Assembly: GCF_011440275.1 (NCBI RefSeq)
Contig: NZ_JAAOIV010000002.1
Span: 186,001-250,000 of the forward strand
Direction of reading: 5' to 3'
DNA: 64,000 bases
Origin: Metallococcus carri
GTDB lineage: Bacteria; Actinomycetota; Actinomycetes; Actinomycetales; Dermatophilaceae
Shown here: one piece after another, positions 50,863 to 58,977 of the stretch
Numbering within the stretch: the stretch's first letter is position 1
Layout of the letters: each line of letters starts with the position of its first letter
Translations under genes and position numbers: made by a program
The notes under the pieces: model-generated
Databases searched by the model: none
What the model saw: only the letters and a program-made list of their open reading frames with translations
Told to the model about the DNA's origin: nothing

Positions 50863-53054
50863 GAGCCGATCTCGCCGGTGAACCGGGTGAGCGAGCGGCG
50901 GTAACGCTCGACGTCGACATCGGTGGAGTGCGCGACCAGCCACCGGGACAGGTCGCCGAGGGCGTCCGCGTCGCGGCCGAGGTCGTGCAGCGTCAGCGAC
51001 CGGAAGACGGCGACGGCCTCGTTGTCCGGCCACGCCGCACGGAGTTCGTCGAGGATGGCCAACGACTCCTCCAGCCGGCCGAGATGACGCAGGGTGGAGG
51101 CCTTCTGGATCAGCGCTCGGCGCCGGTGCGGCTCCCGCAGTCCCGTCGCCAGGGCCCGGTCGTATGCCGTGAGCGCGGCCTCCTCCTCTCCCGCACTGTC
51201 GAAGGTGCCGGCGTGCTCGTAGAGCACTCGCGCGTCGGTGGGGTAATCGGCGAGCAGCGCCTCCCCCGCGGCGATGCGGTCGTAGGGATCTTCGATCTGC
51301 CAGAGGGCGGTGATCCGGTCCTGCGCCTCGTGCTCGCCACGGGCACCAATCACCTTGTGCCGCAACGCCTTTGCGTCATCAGGCTGAGCGCCCTGATCGA
51401 GCAACCACTGGTGCAGTTGGGACCAGCTCTGGTGGGTCATCAGCGCGAGCACGTCACCGTCGTGGGCGTCGGCGATCAGTGCCTGGAGGCCTTCGAGTTC
51501 GGTCGGCGAGCTGGACACCGGGGTGACCCCGACGCGGGCCAGGCCCTCGACGAGCTTGGCCTCCAGGTCGGTCATGGTGCGCTCGCGCAGGTATTTCTCC
51601 TTGTGCTGGATGTGCACCCGGTCGGCGTCGCGGCCGGCCAGCTCACCCAGGTTGCGCAGGATGTCGTCGGTCCGGTCGCCACCGGTGCCAAGGCCCAGGA
51701 TCACCGAGGCGCCCGGCTGGCGCAGCCCGCTCGCGACCTCCAGGAGTGCCTCGAGGCCGCCCTCGTTGTGGGCCATGTCGAGGATGACGGTGACCTCGCC
51801 GCCGCCCGCCAGGCTCAGGGTGTAGGTGTTCATCCGGCCCGCGTTGTGCTGGGCGTCGGGGGCGAAGGTGCGCAGACCCTCGATCACCGCCTCGGCCGGC
51901 AGCCCGGCACCGAGCCCGGCCGCCGCGCCAGCGAGGGCGTTGGCCATATTGTGCCGGGACAATCCGGCGAGGGTCATCGGCACGTCGACGACGTCGATCA
52001 GCCGGCTCGGGGTCTCCCCCGGTTTGAGGACGACGATGGTGCCGTCGAGCACCGTGATGCCGCGGCCGTGCGCGGTGAGGGCATCGCGCAGCGCCGGCGA
52101 CGCCGGGTCGAGCGAGAAACACCACACCGGAGCGCTGGCCCCCGCACGCATCGCCCACACCCGCGGGTCGTCGCCGTTGAGCACCACCCAGCCGCTCGGC
52201 CGGGTCACCCGGGTGATGATCGCCTTGACCTCGGCGAGGTGGTCGAGGGTGTGAATTCCGTTCTGTCCCAGGTGATCTGCGCTCACGTTGGTGACCACGG
52301 AGACGTCGTTGTATGCCGTCCCAAGGCCCTTGAAGAGCATGCCGCCACGAGCGGTCTCCAGCACCGCGAAGTCGACGCCATCCGCCTCCAGCACGGTGCG
52401 TGCACCGGCCGGGCCGGAGTAGTCGCCGTGCTCGAGTTCCACCCCGTCCACCAGCACGCCGTCGGTGGAGCTCCAGCCGGTGCGGCGGCCGGCGGACATC
52501 GCCAGGTGGGCGATCAGTCGGGTAGTGGTGGTCTTGCCGTTGGTGCCGGTGACGGCGACGACGGGGATCTTGGGCCGGGCCGGACGCAGTGTTTCGCCGG
52601 CGTCGGCCTGCCGCAACGCATCGCCGGCCGGTTGCACGATCTGCTCCAGCCCCTCCCCTCGGGCCGCAAGTAGGCCGGCGAGCACCTGGGTGAGGGCGGA
52701 CGCCATACCGGCGGCGCGCTCGCGGGTGCGCAACGGGAAGGCGACGACGACCTCGTCGGGGTGTTCCCCGACGCGTGAGCGGACGGCGAGGCGGGAGGTG
52801 CCCGCCGCGGTGGCGATCAGCCGCAGGGCGCGCTCGGCGAGGCGCACCATGACGCGCTGACGCAGTTCGCTGCCCGGTTCGCCGACCCGCCGGGCGCGCA
52901 CGCCGACGGCGCTGGCGACGGCGGCGACGTCGTCGGCCGGTGCCGACAGATAGCCGGGCAGGCGCAGGACCAGCTTGGCGGCGGGCCGCGGGAAGTAGAG
53001 GTTGGGGCCTTCGAGCACCCTGGCCTCGGTGACGGCCACCGTGTCGTCGGTCAT
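50859..53054 (-). CDS. Mur-ligase-family protein with CphA-like N domain and helical-repeat C-terminus, no ATP-grasp
   Basis: A 731-residue protein. Residues 1-160 (ARVLEGPNLYFPRPAAKLVLRLPGYL) resemble the N domain of CphA; the shared R-V-L-x-GPN start is visible in both. From residue 166 the Mur ligase part follows: VVAVTGTNGKTTTTRLIAH, LDVETARGGML-like LETARGGMLFKGLG, HNMANALAGAAAGLGA and VILDMAHNEGG, all intact. The ATP-grasp domain of CphA is absent. Residues ~560-731 are helical repeats of TPR type (LYEHAGTFDSAGEEEAALTAYDRAL). A peptide-bond-forming ligase is likely, with unknown substrate. Convergent with the YflT gene (four-base overlap). Leaderless ATG after TAAAGT. Confidence 0.88.
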   Translation of the reverse strand: MTDDTVAVTEARVLEGPNLYFPRPAAKLVLRLPGYLSAPADDVAAVASAVGVRARRVGEPGSELRQRVMVRLAERALRLIATAAGTSRLAVRSRVGEHPDEVVVAFPLRTRERAAGMASALTQVLAGLLAARGEGLEQIVQPAGDALRQADAGETLRPARPKIPVVAVTGTNGKTTTTRLIAHLAMSAGRRTGWSSTDGVLVDGVELEHGDYSGPAGARTVLEADGVDFAVLETARGGMLFKGLGTAYNDVSVVTNVSADHLGQNGIHTLDHLAEVKAIITRVTRPSGWVVLNGDDPRVWAMRAGASAPVWCFSLDPASPALRDALTAHGRGITVLDGTIVVLKPGETPSRLIDVVDVPMTLAGLSRHNMANALAGAAAGLGAGLPAEAVIEGLRTFAPDAQHNAGRMNTYTLSLAGGGEVTVILDMAHNEGGLEALLEVASGLRQPGASVILGLGTGGDRTDDILRNLGELAGRDADRVHIQHKEKYLRERTMTDLEAKLVEGLARVGVTPVSSSPTELEGLQALIADAHDGDVLALMTHQSWSQLHQWLLDQGAQPDDAKALRHKVIGARGEHEAQDRITALWQIEDPYDRIAAGEALLADYPTDARVLYEHAGTFDSAGEEEAALTAYDRALATGLREPHRRRALIQKASTLRHLGRLEESLAILDELRAAWPDNEAVAVFRSLTLHDLGRDADALGDLSRWLVAHSTDVDVERYRRSLTRFTGEIGS

Positions 53055-53061
53055 GGGGCCG

Positions 53062-53086
53062 ACTTTAGTGAGCCGGCGAGCTCACT
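53062..53086 (-). promoter_or_regulatory. Promoter with embedded 7-bp inverted repeat before the Mur-ligase gene
   Basis: Minus-strand TAAAGT (53062-53067) lies seven bases before the ATG at 53054. Directly upstream, AGTGAGC (53067-53073) and GCTCACT (53080-53086) form a perfect inverted repeat with a 6-bp spacer. It overlaps the -10/-35 spacer and the fabI stop codon. It could be an operator or a terminator hairpin for fabG-fabI. Confidence 0.6.
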
Positions 53087-53843
53087 GGCCCATTGCGTGC
53101 ACACCGCCGTCGACGTGCAGGATCTCGCCGGTGGTGGCGGGGAACCAGTCGGACATCAGCGCGACACACGCCCGGGCCGCGGGCTCCGGGTCGCGCACAT
53201 CCCAACCGAGCGGGGCGCGCTCGTCCCAGACCTGCTCGAAGGCCTCGAAGCCGGGGATGGACTTGGCGGCCGTGGTGCGGATCGGGCCGGCGGCGACCAG
53301 ATTGCAGCGGATCTGCTGGGGGCCGAGGTCCCGGGCGAGATAACGGTTGGTCGACTCGAAGGCCGCCTTGGCGACACCCATCCAGTCGTAGACCGGCCAG
53401 GCGAATTTGGCATCGAAGGTGAGCCCGACGAGCGCACCTCCGTCGGGCATGAGCGGCAGGGTCGCCGCGGCGAGGGCCTTGAGGGAGTAGGCCGACACCT
53501 GCACCGCGGTGGCGACGTCCTCCCAGCTGCCCTCCATGAAGTTGAACGCGCCCGGCGGGGCGAAGCCGATCGAGTGCAGCACGCCGTCGAGACCGTCGAG
53601 GTGTTCCTTGAGCCGGTCGGCGAGGGTGGCCAGGTGCTCGGCGTCGGTGACATCGAGCTCGATCACCGGCGCCGGCTGTGGCAGTCGCTTGGCGATCGTG
53701 CTGGTGATCTTCATCGTGCGCCCGAACGAGGTCAGCACGACCTGCGCGCCTTCTTCCTGAGCCAGTTTGGCGACGTGGAAGGCGATGGAGGAATCCATCA
53801 GCACACCGGTGATCAGCAGCTTCTTGCCCTCGAGCAGTCCCAT
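53082..53843 (-). CDS. fabI: Enoyl-[acyl-carrier-protein] reductase (InhA type)
   Basis: A 253-residue short-chain reductase for the last step of fatty acid elongation. The N-terminus GLLEGKKLLITGVLMDSSIAFHVAKLAQEEGAQVVL is of the InhA type and is split by the NADH loop. The active-site pattern is YDWMGVAKAAFES with Tyr and Lys six residues apart, and HVDGGVHAMG closes the protein. Start is ATG at 53843 with AAAGGA upstream; a longer frame to 53924 overlaps fabG. It follows fabG by 13 bp, the same order as mycobacterial mabA-inhA. Confidence 0.94.
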   Translation of the reverse strand: MGLLEGKKLLITGVLMDSSIAFHVAKLAQEEGAQVVLTSFGRTMKITSTIAKRLPQPAPVIELDVTDAEHLATLADRLKEHLDGLDGVLHSIGFAPPGAFNFMEGSWEDVATAVQVSAYSLKALAAATLPLMPDGGALVGLTFDAKFAWPVYDWMGVAKAAFESTNRYLARDLGPQQIRCNLVAAGPIRTTAAKSIPGFEAFEQVWDERAPLGWDVRDPEPAARACVALMSDWFPATTGEILHVDGGVHAMGQ

Positions 53844-53856
53844 ATCGCGAATCCTT

Positions 53857-54570
53857 TCAGTGGCCCATGCCGAGGCCGCCGTCAACGGGCAGCACGGCGC
53901 CGGAGATGTATGCCGCGTCGTCACTCGCGAGGAATCGCACCGCCGCGGCGACCTCCTCCGGCTGGGCGAAACGCCCGGCGGGGGTGGCCGCGACGAAGGC
54001 CTCGCGCTGCGCCTCGGGCAGACCGCGGGTCATGTCGGTGTCGATATAGCCGGGGGTGACCACATTGGCCGTGATGCCGCGGCCGCCGAGTTCGCGGGTG
54101 ATCGAGCGCGCCATACCGATCAGGCCGGCCTTGGAAGCGGCGTAGTTGACCTGGCCGGGGCCACCGGTGACCGCGACGATGCTCGAGATCAGCACGATCC
54201 GGCCGTGGCGCAGGCGAATCATGCCCTTGCTGGCTCGGCGCACGCAGCGGAAGGCACCGGCGAGGTTGGTGTCGATGACCTTGGCGAAGCTCTCGTCCGA
54301 CATCCGCATCAGCAGCCCGTCGTCGGTGATGCCGGCGTTGGCGACGAGCACCTCGACCGGGCCGCCGAGGGCCTGCTCCGCTTCGTCGAAGGCGGCGTCG
54401 ACCGAGGCACTGTCGGTGACATCGCAGGCGATGGCGGTGGCGCCCTCGGGACCGCTGCCGTCGCGGGAGGTGATGGCGACCGAATCCCCTGCGGCGACGA
54501 AGGATTCGGCGATCGCACGGCCGATGCCGCGGTTGCCTCCGGTGATCAGGACGCGTCGGGGCTGAGTCAT
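53857..54570 (-). CDS. fabG: 3-oxoacyl-[acyl-carrier-protein] reductase
   Basis: A 237-residue SDR enzyme (MabA-like) that reduces beta-ketoacyl-ACP with NADPH. TGGNRGIGRAIAESF is the nucleotide-binding motif, NAGITDDGLLMRM the NNAG-like motif, VNYAASKAGLIGM holds the catalytic Tyr and Lys, and PGYIDTDMTR follows. Start ATG at 54570, leaderless after TAGCGT. Confidence 0.94.
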   Translation of the reverse strand: MTQPRRVLITGGNRGIGRAIAESFVAAGDSVAITSRDGSGPEGATAIACDVTDSASVDAAFDEAEQALGGPVEVLVANAGITDDGLLMRMSDESFAKVIDTNLAGAFRCVRRASKGMIRLRHGRIVLISSIVAVTGGPGQVNYAASKAGLIGMARSITRELGGRGITANVVTPGYIDTDMTRGLPEAQREAFVAATPAGRFAQPEEVAAAVRFLASDDAAYISGAVLPVDGGLGMGH

Positions 54571-54577
54571 GACTCGG

Positions 54578-54583
54578 ACGCTA
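54578..54583 (-). promoter_or_regulatory. -10 box of the fabG-fabI operon
   Basis: TAGCGT on the minus strand lies seven bases before the fabG ATG. No RBS is visible, consistent with a leaderless message. Confidence 0.5.
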
Positions 54584-54675
54584 TCGACTACCGCGGGGTA
54601 GCCGTAATTCGCCAGCCCGCTCGGCGCCCCGGCAGACCGCCGACGGCCTCATCCACGGGGCGGGAGCGGGCGACC

Positions 54676-54681
54676 TAAGCT
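54676..54681 (+). promoter_or_regulatory. -10 box of the DUF3099 gene
   Basis: TAAGCT lies seven bases before the ATG at 54689; no RBS is visible. Confidence 0.5.
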
Positions 54682-54688
54682 TGAGGGT

Positions 54689-54982
54689 ATGCGCGCCCGG
54701 ACCCCTGCCCCTGAGGTGCCGTCGGCGACCAATCTTCCGGCCGGTCCCCAGGACGACCAGGCCTCCCGCATGCACAAGTACCTCATCTCCATGTCCATCC
54801 GCACGGTGTGTTTCGTGCTCGCGGTGGTGTTCACCGGGTGGCTGCGCTGGGTGTGCGTCGCACTGGCTGTCGTGCTGCCGTATATCGCGGTCGTCATCGC
54901 CAATGCGACCAACCAGCGGCGGATCGACGTCCTGGGCGCGGTGCGGCCGGACGAGGCCCGCAAGCAACTGGGCCACAAGTAG
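54689..54982 (+). CDS. DUF3099 small membrane protein
   Basis: A 97-residue protein with two adjacent hydrophobic helices (about residues 35-52 and 55-72), preceded by MHKYLISMSIRT and followed by a charged C-terminal tail (NQRRIDVLGAVRPDEARKQLG). This arrangement matches the actinobacterial DUF3099 family of unknown function. It lies between fabG and moaA, transcribed on the plus strand, and ends 20 bp before the convergent moaA. Confidence 0.82.
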   Translation: MRARTPAPEVPSATNLPAGPQDDQASRMHKYLISMSIRTVCFVLAVVFTGWLRWVCVALAVVLPYIAVVIANATNQRRIDVLGAVRPDEARKQLGHK

Positions 54983-55002
54983 CCCAACCTGCCCGGCGCG
55001 GT

Positions 55003-55998
55003 TCAGCCGCCGATGCTGGACATCGGTCGGTCGGGCTGGACGAACTCCGGGGTGCCGATGCCGTGGCCGGCTGCCTTGCGCCACATCGTGGCCCGGATCA
55101 GGTCGGCGAGTTCGTCGTCGCTCGCGCCGTCCCGCAGTGGGGTGCGCAGGTCGCCCTCCTCGCGGGCGAACAGGCAGTTGCGCACCTGACCGTCCGCGGT
55201 GAGCCGGACCCGGTCGCAGGCACCGCAGAAGGGGGCGGTGACGCTGGCGATGATGCCGACCGTCTCCGGGCCACCGTCGACGTGGAACAGCTCGGCGGGC
55301 GCCGAGCCGCGGGCGGGCACCTCGGTGAGCCGGAAGCGCCGGCGCAGGGCCGCCAGCAGATCCTCCCGCGATGCGACCTTGCCCGGCGTCCACTGGTGGC
55401 CGGCGTCGAGCGGCATCTGCTCGATGAAGCGCAGGGCATAGCCACGCTCCAGGCACCACTGCAGAAGGTCGGCCGGGTCATCCCCTGGTTGGGCGACGGC
55501 GTTGACCTTGACCGGGGCGAGGCCGGCGTCGGCGGCCGCCTTGAGCCCGCGCTCGACATCGTGGAACCGGTCGCGCCGGGTGATCTCGGCGAAGCGCTCC
55601 GGCGAGACGGTGTCGAGCGAGACATTGACCCGGTGCAGGCCGGCGTCCTTGAGCGGCTGAGCCAAGCGGTCGAGGCCAATTCCATTGGTGGTCAACGCCA
55701 TTCGCGGCGCACGCTCAAGCTGACCGACCCGCTGCACGATGCTGACGAGCGATCGGCGCACCAGCGGCTCACCGCCGGTGAAGCGCACCTGGGTGACGCC
55801 GAGCCGGGTGAAGATGTCGATGACCCGCACCATCTCGTCATCGGTGAGCAGCTCCGGCTTGGACAGCCAGTCGAGGCCTTCGGCCGGCATGCAATAGGTG
55901 CAGCGCAGGTTGCACCGATCGGTCACCGACACGCGCAGATCGGTCGCGACCCGACCGAAGGTGTCGACCAGAGCGGTCGCGGGCGAGGTCCGGTGCAT
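55003..55998 (-). CDS. moaA: GTP 3',8-cyclase (molybdenum cofactor synthesis)
   Basis: A 331-residue radical SAM enzyme for the first step of molybdopterin synthesis. The N-terminal cluster motif is CNLRCTYC (Cys29, Cys33, Cys36). VRFTGGEPLVR follows, and the second cluster is in CGACDRVRLTADGQVRNC. The C-terminus ends GG, needed in MoaA for activity. Start ATG at 55998, seven bases after TACCCT; a longer frame to 56175 runs across the SURF1 promoter. No other moa gene is in the window. Confidence 0.93.
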   Translation of the reverse strand: MHRTSPATALVDTFGRVATDLRVSVTDRCNLRCTYCMPAEGLDWLSKPELLTDDEMVRVIDIFTRLGVTQVRFTGGEPLVRRSLVSIVQRVGQLERAPRMALTTNGIGLDRLAQPLKDAGLHRVNVSLDTVSPERFAEITRRDRFHDVERGLKAAADAGLAPVKVNAVAQPGDDPADLLQWCLERGYALRFIEQMPLDAGHQWTPGKVASREDLLAALRRRFRLTEVPARGSAPAELFHVDGGPETVGIIASVTAPFCGACDRVRLTADGQVRNCLFAREEGDLRTPLRDGASDDELADLIRATMWRKAAGHGIGTPEFVQPDRPMSSIGG

Positions 55999-56005
55999 GA
56001 ACACC

Positions 56006-56025
56006 AGGGTACGTGCGGGTAGCGT
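56006..56025. promoter_or_regulatory. Overlapping divergent leaderless promoters of moaA and SURF1
   Basis: Minus-strand TACCCT (56006-56011) serves moaA and plus-strand TAGCGT (56020-56025) serves the SURF1 gene. The start codons are only 34 bp apart. A -35-like TGAACA (55998-56003) for SURF1 overlaps the moaA start codon. Confidence 0.55.
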
Positions 56026-56032
56026 CGCCCAC

Positions 56033-56827
56033 GTGTTCCGGCTGCTGCTCACCCGTCGTTGGTTGGCGTGGTTGGCCGTGGCCGCGGTCTGGGCGACGGC
56101 GTGCCTCTTCCTCGGACGCTGGCAGTGGCACCGGTTCGAGAGCCGGCACGCCGCCCAGCAACTCATCCGCACCAACTACGACGCCCCGGCGGTGCCGCTG
56201 TCGTCGGTGGTGGCACCGGGCGCTCCCCTCCCGCGGAACACCGTATGGCGGCAGGTGCGGCTCAGCGGGCAGTACGACACCGGCTCCCGTGTGCTGATCC
56301 GCAACCGGCCTAACAGTGGTAACTATGGCTACGAACTCGTGGTGCCCTTCGTGCTGACCAACGGTGGCCGAGTGCTGGTGGACCGGGGCTGGCTTCCGAA
56401 CGGGCCGAACGCGAATGCTCCGGACAAGGTGCCGGCCACCCCGGCCGGTGCCCTCACCGTCGTGGGCTGGGTGCGAGCGGGAGAGCCGTCGCTGCGCAAG
56501 CCCGTCGTGCCCGGGCAGGCCGCGTCGATCAACCTTCCGGAGCTGTCCGCCCAGGTCGGCGGATCGGCATACAACGCCTATGTGCTGGTGCGCAGCGAGC
56601 GGGCCGCGACGGGTGCGGCGATCGAGCGGGCGACCCTCCTGCCGCCGCCCGACCTCGGGACGTCGGCCTGGATCAACTTCAGCTATGCGCTGCAGTGGTG
56701 GCTGGGGATCGTTGCCGGGTTCGGCTTCGTGCTGGCCCGGGCCCGCAGGGAGCACCTGGACGCCACCGGGCGCGCGAAGGCGCCCAAGGAGCGCAAGGTG
56801 CGGATCTGGGACGAGGAGGACGCGTGA
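56033..56827 (+). CDS. SURF1-family cytochrome oxidase biogenesis protein
   Basis: A 264-residue membrane protein with two helices (about residues 8-28 and 218-240) and a large extracytoplasmic part between them. Signatures are FLGRWQWHR after the first helix, VLIRNRPNSGNYGYELVVPF, VLVDRGWLPNG and the second helix YALQWWLGIVAGFGFVLAR. It helps assemble haem-copper oxidase subunit I. I chose the GTG at 56033 from its TAGCGT; the ATG at 55997 lies upstream of that box and is less likely. Confidence 0.88.
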   Translation: MFRLLLTRRWLAWLAVAAVWATACLFLGRWQWHRFESRHAAQQLIRTNYDAPAVPLSSVVAPGAPLPRNTVWRQVRLSGQYDTGSRVLIRNRPNSGNYGYELVVPFVLTNGGRVLVDRGWLPNGPNANAPDKVPATPAGALTVVGWVRAGEPSLRKPVVPGQAASINLPELSAQVGGSAYNAYVLVRSERAATGAAIERATLLPPPDLGTSAWINFSYALQWWLGIVAGFGFVLARARREHLDATGRAKAPKERKVRIWDEEDA

Positions 56828-56855
56828 GCGCGCTCGCCGGCGCCGCCCACCTGCC

Positions 56856-58718
56856 CTAGGCGGAGTCCGCCTGGGCGAACTGGGTGCGGTAGAGGTCGGC
56901 ATACAGTCCCCCTCGCGCGAGCAGTTCGGTATGCCGTCCGCTCTCGACGATCCGGCCACCGGCGACCACCAGGATCGTGTCGGCGTTGCGGATGGTCGAC
57001 AGGCGGTGGGCGATGACGAGGGCGGTGCGGCCCTTGAGGGCGCTGTCGAGGGCGCGCTGGACGGCGATCTCGGACTCGCTGTCGAGGTGGGCGGTGGCCT
57101 CGTCGAGGATCAGCACCGAGGGGGCCTTGAGCAACAGTCGGGCGATGGCGAGGCGCTGCTTCTCGCCGCCGGAGAGGCGGTGGCCGCGGTCGCCGACGAG
57201 GGTGTCGAGGCCGAGAGGCAGCCGCTCGACGAGTGACCAGACATGCGCGGCGCGCAGGGCTTCTTCGAGTTGCGCGTCGGTGGCGTCGGGGCGGGCGTAG
57301 AGCAAATTGGCGCGGATCGTGTCGTGGAACATGTGTGCCTCCTGGGTCACCACCCCGACCTGGTCACGCAGGGACTCGAAGGTGGCGTCGCGCAGGTCGA
57401 CCCCGCCGATGTGCACGCTGCCCTGGGTCGGGTCGTAGAGCCGGGCGACCAGGCCGGTGATTGTGGTCTTGCCGGCACCGGACGGGCCAACGAGCGCGAC
57501 CACACTGCCCGGCTCGGCGGTGAAGCTGACATCGTCCAGCACGAGACTGCCGTCGCCCTTGTCCCGGCTGGTGGTCTCCAGGGATTCCAGCGACACCTGG
57601 TCGGCGTGCGGGTAGCTGAAGGACACGTGGTCCAGGCGGACGTCGAGCGGACCGCGCGGAAGGGGCACGGCGTCCGGCTTCTCGGCGACGAGCGGGCGCA
57701 GGTCGAGGATCTCGAAGACGCGCTCGAAGCTGACCAGGGCGGTCATGACGTCGACGCGCACATTCGACAGTTGGGTCAGGGGCAGATAGAGCCGGCCGAG
57801 CAGGGCGGCGAGGGCCAGCAGGGTGCCGACCGTGAGCTGCCCGTTGATCGCCATGACACCGCCGACGCCGTAGATGAGCGCGGTCGCAAGGGAGGCGAGC
57901 AGCGTCAGGCCGACGAGGAAGATGGAGCGCTGCACCGCGATGCTCACGCCGAGGTCGCGCACCTTGGCGGCGCGCTCGGCATACTCCTGGTCCTCTTGGG
58001 CGGGGCGGCCGAAGAGCTTCACCAGCAGCGCGCCGGCGACGTTGAACCGCTCGGTCATGCGGGCGCCGAGATCGGCGTTCTCGACCATCTGGCCGCGGGT
58101 CAGGCCGGCGAGGCGGCGGCCGATGATGCGCGTGGGGATGAGGAAGAGGGGCACGAGGATCAGCGCGCCGAGGGTCAGCTGCCAGGAGAGGGTCGCCATC
58201 GCGACGACGATCACGAGCAGTCCGACAGCGTTGGAGACGACATTGGACATGACCGAGGTGAAGGCCTGTTGCGCACCGATCACGTCGGAGTTGAGCCGGG
58301 TGACGAGCGCACCGGTCTGTGCGCGGGTGAAGAACGCGATGGGCTGACGCAGCACGTGGCTGAACACCTCGCGGCGCAGGTCGTAGATCAGGCCTTCGCC
58401 GAGGGTGGCCGAGAGCCAGCGCTCCCCCACGCTGAACGCTGCGTCCACGATCGCGACAACGCCGGCGAGTATGCCGAGTTGGATCACCAGGCCGGTGTTG
58501 TGCTGCTGGACGCCGTCGTCGACGATCGCCTTGAGGATCAACGGGGTGGCGACGACGAGGAGTGCGTCGAGCACCACGAGGACGAGGAAGATGGCCAGCT
58601 GGCGCTTGTAGGGGCCGGCGTAGCCGAGGACGCGCTTGGTGGTGCCGGGCTTGAGCTTGGTGTTCTTCACTGACGAGTCCTGCGTCAGCGAACGCATCGC
58701 CATCCAGCCCATCGTCAC
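56856..58718 (-). CDS. ABC exporter, fused permease and ATPase
   Basis: A 620-residue half-transporter of the MsbA/LmrA type. Residues 35-330 carry six helices (FLVLVVLDALLVVATPLILKAIVDDGV at the first). The ATPase has Walker A GPSGAGKTTITGL, the signature LSGGEKQRLAIARLL, Walker B SVLILDEATAHLDSE and the H-loop VIAHRLST. Substrate is unknown. The GTG at 58718 with GGAAGG 10 nt upstream is preferred. A longer in-frame ATG at 58961 would translate the palindrome array into a repetitive stretch and is rejected. Confidence 0.88.
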   Translation of the reverse strand: MTMGWMAMRSLTQDSSVKNTKLKPGTTKRVLGYAGPYKRQLAIFLVLVVLDALLVVATPLILKAIVDDGVQQHNTGLVIQLGILAGVVAIVDAAFSVGERWLSATLGEGLIYDLRREVFSHVLRQPIAFFTRAQTGALVTRLNSDVIGAQQAFTSVMSNVVSNAVGLLVIVVAMATLSWQLTLGALILVPLFLIPTRIIGRRLAGLTRGQMVENADLGARMTERFNVAGALLVKLFGRPAQEDQEYAERAAKVRDLGVSIAVQRSIFLVGLTLLASLATALIYGVGGVMAINGQLTVGTLLALAALLGRLYLPLTQLSNVRVDVMTALVSFERVFEILDLRPLVAEKPDAVPLPRGPLDVRLDHVSFSYPHADQVSLESLETTSRDKGDGSLVLDDVSFTAEPGSVVALVGPSGAGKTTITGLVARLYDPTQGSVHIGGVDLRDATFESLRDQVGVVTQEAHMFHDTIRANLLYARPDATDAQLEEALRAAHVWSLVERLPLGLDTLVGDRGHRLSGGEKQRLAIARLLLKAPSVLILDEATAHLDSESEIAVQRALDSALKGRTALVIAHRLSTIRNADTILVVAGGRIVESGRHTELLARGGLYADLYRTQFAQADSA

Positions 58719-58746
58719 TGTGGGTGCACCTTCCGGTTGTGTGAAT

Positions 58747-58859
58747 GCTGCGTTGTCGTGCTCGACGCAGCCGGCAGCGTCGCCGCGCTCGCTACGTTGT
58801 CGTGCTCGCCGCGACGTCGTGCTCGACGCAGCTCGCAACGTCGTCGTGCTCGACGCAGC
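58747..58859. repeat. Palindromic repeat cluster upstream of the ABC exporter gene
   Basis: The core GTCGTGCTCGACGCAGC is exact at 58755, 58816 and 58843, with a variant at 58799 and a decayed copy near 58778. The first copy sits in a hairpin: GCTGCGT (58747-58753) pairs with ACGCAGC (58765-58771). The cluster lies in the 5' untranslated or promoter region of the exporter gene and is unrelated in sequence to the other two arrays. Between 58866 and 58977 there is nothing further to report. Confidence 0.8.
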
Positions 58860-58977
58860 AAGCATGCTGGTCTCGTCGTCGTTGTCCGGGCTGCGAGCAC
58901 TTTGCCCGTGGGGGTGAAGCCTGCACGCCGGAACCGACAACAGTGGCGGCCCTCCGGGCATTCCGCGCCGATCTCGG

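Noticed and set aside
58719-58961. N-terminal extension of the ABC exporter
   Set aside because: The extension would consist of the palindrome array; the conserved protein and ribosome site begin at 58718.
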